Assembly (NCBI GenBank): GCA_946493765.1
Contig: CAMMAZ010000022.1
Coordinates: 1-37,630 of the forward strand
Length of the DNA stretch: 37,630 bases
Source: an uncultured Clostridia bacterium
Lineage (GTDB): Bacteria; Bacillota; Clostridia; Oscillospirales; Acutalibacteraceae
Direction: 5' to 3'
Made by a program: the position numbers and the translations under genes. Each line of letters starts with the position of its first letter. Within the stretch, counting starts at the first letter, position 1. The notes under the pieces were generated by a model. That model worked only from the letters and a program-made list of their open reading frames with translations, had not been told where the DNA came from and did not search any database. Positions 31,332 to 37,630 of this stretch are shown one piece after another.

Positions 31332-31694
31332 TCAGCCCATTGACGCTCTTCTGATCTTTGCAAATTCTTCAACCCGTTCTTTCATGAACACCCAATTCTG
31401 CTGTTCGCCTTTTTCCTTTTCAAAGAGTGTCGGAAACGCGTCCTCCAGTTTGGGAAATTTTTTCGGGTCGTTGACTGCAATGCCGGTCAATGCAGCGCCG
31501 TTATAGATCAGCCAGGCTAACATTTTTGCCATTTCTTTGTTTTCTTCCTGTTTGGCGCTGGCAGCCAGAAAAATGTCTCCCACCGTCATGCCGCCGACGT
31601 CCCGCCAGGGAACGCCCGCTAGCAGCGCCGTGTGAAACAAATAGGCCGGGTAATCGGTTTTAGGGTCAGGTTTTATTTCTCCTGACCCTTTTTG
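31332..31694 (-). CDS. Tail assembly chaperone T domain, made as a G-T frameshift fusion
   Basis: This frame has no proper start of its own (only a TTG at 31640 without a binding site) and is entered by a -1 shift from the G gene at 31694-31700. After the slip the product reads QKGSGEIKPDPKTDYPAYLF, then HTALLAGVPWRDVGGMT, and continues to the stop at 31332, giving a G-T protein of about 220 residues. T domains bind the tape measure while G coats it during tail assembly. The frame is intact over all 120 codons, which argues that the shift is under selection or was until recently. Confidence 0.82.
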   Translation of the reverse strand, partial: QKGSGEIKPDPKTDYPAYLFHTALLAGVPWRDVGGMTVGDIFLAASAKQEENKEMAKMLAWLIYNGAALTGIAVNDPKKFPKLEDAFPTLFEKEKGEQQNWVFMKERVEEFAKIRRASMG

Positions 31695-31700
31695 AAAAAA
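31662..31700 (-). promoter_or_regulatory. Programmed -1 ribosomal frameshift signal
   Basis: Slippery heptamer T-TTT-TTC (31694-31700) in the correct phase (codons 99-100 of G), a 4-nt spacer, then a perfect 9-bp stem AGGGTCAGG/CCTGACCCT (31662-31670 and 31681-31689) with a 10-nt loop that contains the G stop codon. Confidence 0.85.
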
Positions 31701-31993
31701 CCGGACGTTTCAAACATCGCTTTGATTTCCAGCATGAAATCTTCAATGGAATGGCCGTCGTCGATATAATCGTCGAACAGTGCAATCGCTTTTTCAATCG
31801 TGACCCCGGCATTCAGCGGCTGCATTGCGCCCCACAGAATGGTTGTGAGCGTTTCCACCATGTTTTCCTGAATATTTTCCAGTGCAGAAAACAGGGATTT
31901 GCCCAGTTTCTTTTCAATGGACATGATCGCACTCGCGGTCAAACGCAGCTTATATTCTTCATTGTTCACTTTGAATGTGTAAAATTTGTTCAT
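31673..31993 (-). CDS. Tail assembly chaperone G
   Basis: 106-residue tail assembly chaperone. The N-terminus MNKFYTFKVNNEEYKLRLTA and the mostly helical body (SIEKKLGKSLFSALENI; TLTTILWGAMQPLNAG; FDDYIDDGHSIEDFMLEI) match the small protein found between tail tube and tape-measure genes in Gram-positive siphophages. It ends just after the slippery site. AAAAAGGAG precedes ATG 31993. Confidence 0.85.
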   Translation of the reverse strand: MNKFYTFKVNNEEYKLRLTASAIMSIEKKLGKSLFSALENIQENMVETLTTILWGAMQPLNAGVTIEKAIALFDDYIDDGHSIEDFMLEIKAMFETSGFFKKGQEK

Positions 31994-32081
31994 TTTTCTG
32001 GCTCCTTTTTGATTTTAAATTTTGCCGGAACCGGCCGTTTGGCCGGCCCCGGCAGTTGATGTTTCAACCGCATGCAGTTTT

Positions 32082-32507
32082 TTACTGCAAGGTAGAACTA
32101 GAATCAGAAACGGTGATGTCGCTTTGCAGGATCATCGTCACGCTGAAAGTCAGCGCGCCGTTGACGGTGCCGGCGTCCATTTTAACGGACGGAATCGCAT
32201 CAAACTGATGCGTGGTGCCGTCCGGATAAACCAGCTGGAAAGTTTCGACTGTGTCGTTGTCCGCCAGTTCTTTGAAGGCATCATAGTTCAGCTCGCCTTC
32301 CTCATTTTCGCTATAAAGGAATTTAAAGATGAGATCGCCGACGTCTTTTGTGCCGGGGAGATATTTTTTGATCGGGTCGGAAAGGGTCGTCACGTCGACT
32401 TTTTCGGGTGTTTTGCCGAATTCCGGCACTTCCATCAAATATTCGATTTCTTTTTTGGTTTCACCTTCACCGATGAAAAATTTTGTTTTGTTTGCAAGAT
32501 AAGCCAT
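32082..32507 (-). CDS. Phage major tail tube protein
   Basis: 141-residue tail tube subunit of the siphophage (lambda gpV-N/TTP) type, which stacks as hexamers around the tape measure. Beta-rich: NKTKFFIGEGETKKEIEYLM, EKVDVTTLSDPIKKYLPG (the usual ethyl DVT-x-L-D motif of tail tubes), DLIFKFLYSENEEGELNYDA, TFQLVYPDGTTHQFDAIPSV and NGALTFSVTMILQSD. AAGGAG lies 10 nt before ATG 32507. No Ig-like C-terminal extension. Confidence 0.88.
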   Translation of the reverse strand: MAYLANKTKFFIGEGETKKEIEYLMEVPEFGKTPEKVDVTTLSDPIKKYLPGTKDVGDLIFKFLYSENEEGELNYDAFKELADNDTVETFQLVYPDGTTHQFDAIPSVKMDAGTVNGALTFSVTMILQSDITVSDSSSTLQ

Positions 32508-32542
32508 GATTTGATTTCTCCTTTTTATTTTGATTTTTTATT

Positions 32543-32722
32543 TTATAAATACATTACCTGTGTGATCCATTCCAACGGAACACTTTTGAATGTGCCGTCT
32601 TCCAGCAAAACAACGCCAACCGGTTGCAATGAACCGTCTGTGCTTTGTGCACTAATTTCGATGAGTTGTCCTTTGATCTGTTCATTTTCATTTTCCACAA
32701 TTACCGGAATGTTTTCAGTCAT
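32543..32722 (-). CDS. Small phage protein, 59 residues
   Basis: Begins MTENIPVIVENENEQIKGQL and ends FKSVPLEWITQVMYL; beta-rich, acidic, no TM helix, not recognised. The ATG overlaps the upstream gene's stop codon (ATGA), a coupled start, and the tail tube gene follows after 35 nt. The position between the tail terminator and tail tube suggests a structural or connector role, which is inference. Confidence 0.7.
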   Translation of the reverse strand: MTENIPVIVENENEQIKGQLIEISAQSTDGSLQPVGVVLLEDGTFKSVPLEWITQVMYL

Positions 32723-32997
32723 TTTTCATCACCTCCCGATTGGGTGTTTTGGCGCCTGGCCGCCGCTTTCGAGGGCATGGGATGCGTGTCCTTTTCCCCT
32801 GACAATAACGTGTCTTCCGTTTCGGCTGCCATGCCTCTTTTTAACGCGCACATCTCTTGATACAATGTCAGATGAATTGACGCCATACAGCGTTTGAAAC
32901 AAATTTCAATGTCGCGGGTCAGCTGCTCCCGTTCGCGTTTTAATCGCATTGATATGATCCGGTTGATTTCCTGTTGTGAAAATGTTTTTTTCGCCAT
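32719..32997 (-). CDS. Small helical phage protein, 92 residues
   Basis: Opens MAKKTFSQQEINRIISMRLK, a start like that of phage scaffold proteins (kTFTQEEVN), then a basic helix (REREQLTRDIEICFKRCM) and a short disordered tail ending SGGDEK. It is much shorter than a scaffold and lacks its coiled-coil body, so it may be a remnant or a distinct tail-associated protein. GGAG lies 7 nt before ATG 32997. Confidence 0.65.
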   Translation of the reverse strand: MAKKTFSQQEINRIISMRLKREREQLTRDIEICFKRCMASIHLTLYQEMCALKRGMAAETEDTLLSGEKDTHPMPSKAAARRQNTQSGGDEK

Positions 32998-33080
32998 ATG
33001 TAAACTCCGTTTAACGTCCGTGGGACTTCAATCCATGCAGCTTTTAACGCCGTCAGCAAGTGTTGGGCAATCCTGTTCCT

Positions 33081-33491
33081 TTAGAAAATTTGCAGTTCAT
33101 TTAAAACAACGCAGGAATAAATCGCGTTTCCTTCATCGTCTGTTCCTTCAAAAACCGGCGGCGAAAGAATCCGGCTGCCGGTCCAGGTGTATTCGCAGCT
33201 TGGTGTGTAATAGGATGAAAGATTCTGCAAATGATTCGACAACATGAACAGCAAATCCATCGCTTCAAAATGGTCGGGTGATTTGCAGGTGAATTTAACG
33301 GGTAACTGCTGCCGCCATTCACCCCCAAACCCAATTTCGTTTTTAAATGCATTGCAATCCGTGAATTCCGCTGATAATTGGCCGTTGTCCGGCAAATGTC
33401 CCGGCTGCACCGGGAATGGCAGGCACAGGTCTTCGTTCATGATATCCAGCATGTCCAGCAGGAATTCTGTTTGCACACTTCGTTTTTTCAT
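33081..33491 (-). CDS. Tail-terminator / minor-capsid-like phage protein
   Basis: 136 residues, first gene of the tail module. MKKRSVQTEFLLDMLDIMNE, LPVKFTCKSPDHFEAMDLLF, MLSNHLQNLSSYYTPSCEYT and the beta-hairpin end IYSCVVLNELQIF resemble the small protein encoded just before the tail tube gene in Gram-positive siphophages (minor capsid or tail terminator type). Identification rests on layout and general sequence character. ATG 33491 follows AAAAGGAAG; the open frame extends further upstream but through the promoter element at 33544-33572. Confidence 0.6.
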   Translation of the reverse strand: MKKRSVQTEFLLDMLDIMNEDLCLPFPVQPGHLPDNGQLSAEFTDCNAFKNEIGFGGEWRQQLPVKFTCKSPDHFEAMDLLFMLSNHLQNLSSYYTPSCEYTWTGSRILSPPVFEGTDDEGNAIYSCVVLNELQIF

Positions 33492-33543
33492 GTTGGCTTC
33501 GCTTCCTTTTCTGTCGGATTTTTTGAAATGGTTTTCTGCTAAA

Positions 33544-33572
33544 TAGAAAGAAAAGATCTTGCTATTTGTCAA
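33544..33572 (-). promoter_or_regulatory. Candidate alternative-sigma promoter of the tail module
   Basis: Minus strand: TTGACA (33567-33572), AAT, in all 17 nt of spacer ending TTTTC, then TTTCTA (33544-33549) and TTTA. There is no TATAAT. It shares its architecture with the element before the sigma gene (34214-34242): TTKACA, AAT, the 11-base block TTTTCTTTCTA and KTTA. It lies about 50 nt before the first tail gene. Confidence 0.65.
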
Positions 33573-33657
33573 CCTTTTTTGAAAAATTTTTTTGAGAATG
33601 CTGAAAGTCTTTAAAAAGCAGTCTGTGCACGATTCAATGCGGGCAGCCCGCAATCTT

Positions 33658-34188
33658 CTATTCTTTTTCAAAAAATGCTTTCAGGGCGGATAATCCTCTG
33701 CTTTTTAAACGGTTGACAGCTTGTCTTGAAATGTGAAGATTTTCCGCTATTTCGGCATCGCTGTAGCCATAAACATATTTATCAACGATCACCCGCTTTT
33801 GTTTGTCCGGCAACAACGACAAGCCTTCCAATAGCATCAATCGTTGATCCTCAGAAGATTGATAGCCCGCGATTGGTTCGCAAAATCCCACAAACATGGC
33901 GTCGTTTTTCTGTTTGCATTTTGAATAGAATATGTATTGATTGCGAATCGACACGGAAATATACTTTTGCAATCCGCAAGACTTATCCATGCAAAATCTG
34001 TCTAACGGTATTTGGTAGAGGATTTCAATCAAAAACATATTGAATTCCTGCAAGGCGTCCTCGTCATGCTGGAAACGACGGGCATAATATGCGATCAGCT
34101 TTTCAAACACACTGTAGATCTTTTCAAATTCCTGTCTGTTTCCTTGTTGATAAGCTTCTATTAGCGGGATCAATTCTACGTTATACAT
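33658..34188 (-). CDS. Sigma-70-family factor, TcdR/UviA-like
   Basis: 176-residue RNA polymerase sigma factor. An N-terminal region 2 helical bundle (FEKIYSVFEKLIAYYARRFQ; DEDALQEFNMFLIEIL; KYISVSIRNQYIFYSKCKQK, about 22-95) and region 4 (LEGLSLLPDKQKRVIVDKYV; GYSDAEIAENLHISRQAVNR with the helix-turn-helix, about 122-165) are present, with no region 3. Size and layout match group 5 sigma factors of clostridia (TcdR, BotR, TetR, UviA) that switch on toxin and bacteriocin genes and their own gene. It is co-oriented with the tail and lysis genes and preceded by the same promoter-like element as they are. Its start ATG 34188 has GAGG touching it and AAAAGG further up. Confidence 0.82.
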   Translation of the reverse strand: MYNVELIPLIEAYQQGNRQEFEKIYSVFEKLIAYYARRFQHDEDALQEFNMFLIEILYQIPLDRFCMDKSCGLQKYISVSIRNQYIFYSKCKQKNDAMFVGFCEPIAGYQSSEDQRLMLLEGLSLLPDKQKRVIVDKYVYGYSDAEIAENLHISRQAVNRLKSRGLSALKAFFEKE

Positions 34189-34213
34189 CCTCGGTCACCA
34201 ACCTTTTCATAAC

Positions 34214-34242
34214 TAGAAAGAAAAAAACCGAAGATTTGTAAA
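34214..34242 (-). promoter_or_regulatory. Candidate autoregulated promoter of the sigma gene
   Basis: Minus strand: TTTACA (34237-34242), AAT, in all 17 nt ending TTTTC, then TTTCTA (34214-34219) and GTTA. TTTACA is the conserved -35 of TcdR/BotR-type promoters. It is nearly the same element as at 33544-33572. Confidence 0.65.
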
Positions 34243-34551
34243 CGTTAAATGATTAAAAATGTTTTATCGTTTTGATTTGCTTGTCAGATTAAAATGCACC
34301 CTTCTATCCAATTCAACAAACGCAAAACCATTCCAACATCAACAAATTTTAAATTCGTCACAATTTTCGACTTTTTTGTAATTACCATATTTTTTAAAGG
34401 TTTTGTGTATTGTATAGTAATACAAAAAAGGCTACATATTAATAAAGTGGGCGTAAATTGTCGAAAAATGGGTGTGAATAATATCAACAATTATGTGTAT
34501 GGACCAAGACGATCCTTTTTTGATGTATTCGGTCATACAGTTTTGCATATA
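34243..34551. other. AT-rich stretch without a convincing gene
   Basis: Open frames exist on both strands but lack ribosome binding sites and family resemblance. A near-palindrome TTGTATTACTATACAA lies at about 34410-34427. No CRISPR-associated gene is present here. Confidence 0.5.
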
Positions 34552-34587
34552 AAAAAGCCGGAGGGTTTATTTACCCTCCGGCTTTTT
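34552..34587. terminator. Strong bidirectional terminator
   Basis: A perfect 15-bp stem (34552-34566 with 34573-34587) with A5 on one side and T5 on the other separates the phage/sigma region from the CRISPR array. It could stop array transcription running leftwards. Confidence 0.9.
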
Positions 34588-34635
34588 CGCCAAAATCAAT
34601 AATAATGCATATTGCTAAACAACGCGACCAACGCC

Positions 34636-34655
34636 GCCGGTTCTTAAAAACCGGC
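34636..34655. repeat. Short hairpin next to the array end
   Basis: GCCGGTT pairs with AACCGGC around a 6-nt loop, in the short unrepeated stretch between the terminator and the array. Purpose unknown. Confidence 0.4.
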
Positions 34656-34666
34656 AGCGAATAGTG

Positions 34667-34689
34667 GGATCCCTGTGTCCATCAAAAAG
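34667..34689. repeat. Possible degenerate terminal CRISPR repeat
   Basis: Twenty-three bases that start GGATC and end AAAAG like a repeat but have lost the central stem. They stand exactly 33 bp, one spacer length, before the first good repeat. Decay at this side would mark it as the trailer end. Confidence 0.45.
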
Positions 34690-34722
34690 GCCGCACGAAG
34701 CATTTCCATCACCATCGCGAAA

Positions 34723-37630
34723 GGATCACCCCCGCGGGTGCGGGGAAAAGTCTCCGCGAGATAAGCCTTGACCGTAGCATCTCGGATCACCCCCGCGAGT
34801 GCGGGGAAAAGGCCGTCACTAAAAGTTTTCGTTCGGCTTTCTTAGGATCACCCCCGCGGGTGCGGGGAAAAGACTCCGGAATGGATCAACGAAAAAATGG
34901 AAGAGGGATCACCCCCGCGGGTGCGGGGAAAAGTTTTAAGTCAAAAATGACGGAATTTGAAAAGTAGGATCACCCCCGCGGGTGCGGGGAAAAGATTTTT
35001 TCCCAAAGTGCAACTCGCCGAAAAAAGGGATCACCCCCGCGGGTGCGGGGAAAAGCGATATATCACACGCATCAAAATGTAAGCAGTCGGATCACCCCCG
35101 CGGGTGCGGGGAAAAGCTCTTAATAGGAATCAGTGGAATTCGCAACCAAGGATCACCCCCGCGGGTGCGGGGAAAAGATCGGAACATCATCGATCTTTTT
35201 AACTTTAAGGGGATCACCCCCGCGGGTGCGGGGAAAAGTCTTTTACTTCCCCTAGTGGTAACACCCCCTTAGGATCACCCCCGCGGGTGCGGGGAAAAGG
35301 TTGCTGCTGCATCTGCGCCTGTTGCATGGCCAGGATCACCCCCGCGGGTGCGGGGAAAAGGTTTATACGAATATCGTGAAGACATGGGACGAGGGATCAC
35401 CCCCGCAGGTGCGGGGAAAAGTTATATTGTGCATTTTGCTTTTGCCGATTGTGGGGATCACCCCCGCAGGTGCGGGGAAAAGCGTGCCAATACAAATTTG
35501 TGTAGGTGTATCTGGGGATCACCCCCGCAGGTGCGGGGAAAAGATCGTCGAAGCATATTCCGACCGGAAGCTCCGGGGATCACCCCCGCAGGTGCGGGGA
35601 AAAGGCAAGCTGAGTAAGATAGGCTTCGTAGTTATCGGGATCACCCCCGCAGGTGCGGGGAAAAGAGCGCACTCCGAAACCGATCGTGATGATAACGGGG
35701 ATCACCCCCGCAGGTGCGGGGAAAAGTTCCGCAGCATGCATCCAATATTGGCTTGTCCAGGATCACCCCCGCAGGTGCGGGGAAAAGTAAACGCTGCCTG
35801 ACTATACAAATCTTCGGCAAGGATCACCCCCGCAGGTGCGGGGAAAAGTCGATTTACGACAGTCAAACAAAGAAAAAACGGGGATCACCCCCGCAGGTGC
35901 GGGGAAAAGTCTTTCCACTTGATTGCCGCGCCAACGAGATTGGGATCACCCCCGCAGGTGCGGGGAAAAGCCGCAAAAAACTGTTTTACCTGATTCACGC
36001 AAAGGATCACCCCCGCAGGTGCGGGGAAAAGTGTCTGATGCGCAGCGGCTGGACTTTGAAAGAAGGATCACCCCCGCAGGTGCGGGGAAAAGCGCAGCAG
36101 CTACGGATTTGAGGTTTCCAAACAGGGATCACCCCCGCAGGTGCGGGGAAAAGATGACAAAAGCGGAAACCCGCGCGCTGGATGCAGGATCACCCCCGCA
36201 GGTGCGGGGAAAAGCTGTCTTTGCAAATCTGAAATTTCCCCGGCACGGGATCACCCCCGCAGGTGCGGGGAAAAGGCAGACAAAAAAAGCATGGTGCGCG
36301 ATGATCGGGGATCACCCCCGCAGGTGCGGGGAAAAGCGTCAGCTTTGATATTCTGATCAGGCGCAAATGGGATCACCCCCGCAGGTGCGGGGAAAAGTCG
36401 CACCATTTGACATTTTAACGGACGATTTTGGGATCACCCCCGCGGGTGCGGGGAAAAGTCGGCGGTGTCCTGGTCATAGCTAAACTGGCTAGGATCACCC
36501 CCGCGGGTGCGGGGAAAAGAACTAGACGTGCTTGCATTCGCTCCGTTTTTCAGGATCACCCCCGCGGGTGCGGGGAAAAGTTCTCTGCTCATGAGTCCGG
36601 TATTCAGCAGCCAGGATCACCCCCGCGGGTGCGGGGAAAAGCGTCAAAAGTGTATAAAATAACATCATGAAATAGGATCACCCCCGCGGGTGCGGGGAAA
36701 AGTGGGACGGGTGGACAGCCACAAAGGCCGACATAGGATCACCCCCGCGGGTGCGGGGAAAAGTCACCGGGGATATTGCTTGTGAAGTCTTGAATAGGAT
36801 CACCCCCGCGGGTGCGGGGAAAAGTTTAATTCCGTTCGCTAACCCCTCGACGAGATAGGATCACCCCCGCGGGTGCGGGGAAAAGTTTCGTTAATCCACT
36901 CAGGTGTCACGTAGTATCGGATCACCCCCGCAGGTGCGGGGAAAAGCCAACGGGGCGCTTGGCGGGCTTGTATTGTGTAGGATCACCCCCGCAGGTGCGG
37001 GGAAAAGTCCCATTCGCCGTACGCTTTTTCTCGTGCGTCAGGATCACCCCCGCAGGTGCGGGGAAAAGTGTCAAGCGAAAATGGACGGTTCTTTCGAAAT
37101 GGGATCACCCCCGCAGGTGCGGGGAAAAGTAATCGCTGTATTGCGCCGATAAGATAATATCAGGATCACCCCCGCAGGTGCGGGGAAAAGACACCGGATT
37201 GGATCAATGCAAAAATGGAAGAGGGATCACCCCCGCAGGTGCGGGGAAAAGAAGCCCAGCCACCGCGTATTTTCGCGGGTTGCGGGATCACCCCCGCAGG
37301 TGCGGGGAAAAGTAACATAATGGCACCCCCTTAACTTGACTTTTAGGATCACCCCCGCAGGTGCGGGGAAAAGCTTCCATCGAAGCATAAGGAGGGAATA
37401 TGTTCGGGATCACCCCCGCAGGTGCGGGGAAAAGGCACCTGTCCGGGCGCAAAGTGCGATAAGCGTAGGATCACCCCCGCAGGTGCGGGGAAAAGACAAA
37501 CGTGTTATTTTCGTCGTCGTTCGCGGCGGGATCACCCCCGCAGGTGCGGGGAAAAGCGGATCATCTGCTGAAAAGCCGGCCGCCGGTCAGGATCACCCCC
37601 GCAGGTGCGGGGAAAAGCTTATTTTGTCAC
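34723..37630 (-). CRISPR. Type I-E-like CRISPR array, 48 repeats, open at the right edge
   Basis: Repeats of 28 bp begin GGATCACCCC and end GCGGGGAAAAG. They occur every 61 bp without exception from 34723 to 37590, giving 47 complete spacers of 33 bp and a partial one at the edge. The inner CCCCGC/GCGGGG stem has a 4-nt loop. Read on the minus strand the repeat ends GGGGGTGATCC, very like the S. thermophilus CRISPR4 (type I-E) repeat, so transcription is probably leftwards and the leader and cas genes would lie beyond 37630. Loop variants: GGGT in repeats 1-11 (repeat 2 at 34784 has GAGT), AGGT in 12-28 (35394-36397), GGGT in 29-36 (36431-36885), AGGT in 37-48. No cas gene is present in the window. 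Confidence 0.97.

Noticed and set aside
34284..34602. Open frames on both strands left of the CRISPR array
   Set aside because: No credible ribosome binding site, biased Ile/Phe/Lys composition from AT-rich DNA, and one runs through a strong terminator. No resemblance to Cas1, Cas2 or other Cas proteins.
34982..37152. Long plus-strand open frames with repeated SPPRVRGK/TPAGAGK/DHPRRCGEK peptides
   Set aside because: They are translations of the CRISPR repeats in three frames, with no ribosome binding sites; not proteins.
34751..37589. Spacers matching the tail module in this window (self-targeting)
   Set aside because: Comparison by eye of spacers and several of their translations with 26100-34200 gave no convincing match. 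A local alignment of all 47 spacers against the whole genome would be decisive.

Overview
The window comes from a low-GC-type, endospore-forming Firmicute, most likely a clostridial (Oscillospiraceae/Ruminococcaceae-like) gut or rumen bacterium. The evidence is a complete spoIIIAA-AH operon behind a sigma-E-like promoter, a CwlD-like amidase, the Bacillus/Clostridium synteny spoIIIA-yqhY-nusB-xseA-xseB-ispA, strong AGGAGG-type ribosome binding sites and TTGACA/TATAAT promoters. No taxonomic marker is present, so the genus is left open.

Layout. (1) 1-395: a tRNA-Pro(CGG) gene on the minus strand with a terminator, plus a second copy of its 3' end and terminator. (2) 396-10363: a plant-polysaccharide (probably xylan/beta-glucan) catabolic cluster. 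A divergent AraC regulator faces an enolase-superfamily sugar-acid dehydratase, a GH10-like glycosidase and an SDR dehydrogenase; then come a GH94/GH161-like phosphorylase and a GH3 beta-glucosidase. No gene has a signal peptide and no transporter is present, so imported oligosaccharides are probably processed in the cytoplasm. (3) 10407-13689, minus: an apparent four-gene operon of a MacA-like adaptor, a MacB/FtsX-like permease (no ATPase beside it), a GME-fold protein and a NimA-like flavoprotein. (4) 13828-20856, mostly minus: a housekeeping operon yqhY-nusB-tsaD paralogue-xseA-xseB-ispA-membrane protein-cwlD-radA from its own sigma-A promoter to a terminator after radA. (5) 20857-25688, minus: the spoIIIA operon. 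(6) 25712-25971: tRNA-Leu(GAG) with promoter and terminator, followed by a partial duplication of its 3' end, as left by integrating elements.

(7) 26115-34242: a phage-tail and lysis module on the minus strand with no head, portal, terminase, replication or integrase genes. Order of transcription: sigma factor, tail-terminator-like protein, two small proteins, tail tube protein, tail assembly chaperones G and GT (with a clear -1 frameshift site), a short chimeric tape-measure-like protein, a receptor-binding-domain fragment, a repeat-rich tail fibre, M23 endolysin, XhlA-like protein and holin. The sigma factor resembles the TcdR/BotR/UviA type. The sigma gene and the first tail gene are each preceded by the same unusual promoter-like element: TTKACA, exactly 17 nt, then TTTCTA. 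This suggests an autoregulated sigma factor that switches on the tail genes, as in a phage-tail-like bacteriocin or a domesticated late module. Two small membrane-protein genes with their own sigma-A promoters (morons) and a fragment of a third sit inside the tail genes on the opposite strand and mark rearrangement junctions.

(8) 34552-37630: a terminator, then the trailer-side end of a large type I-E-like CRISPR array: 48 repeats of 28 bp and 47 complete spacers, all 33 bp, running out of the window. Repeat variants occur in four blocks and differ only in the hairpin loop. Three spacers encode the same short peptide motif and so were taken from homologous phage genes. No cas genes lie in the window.
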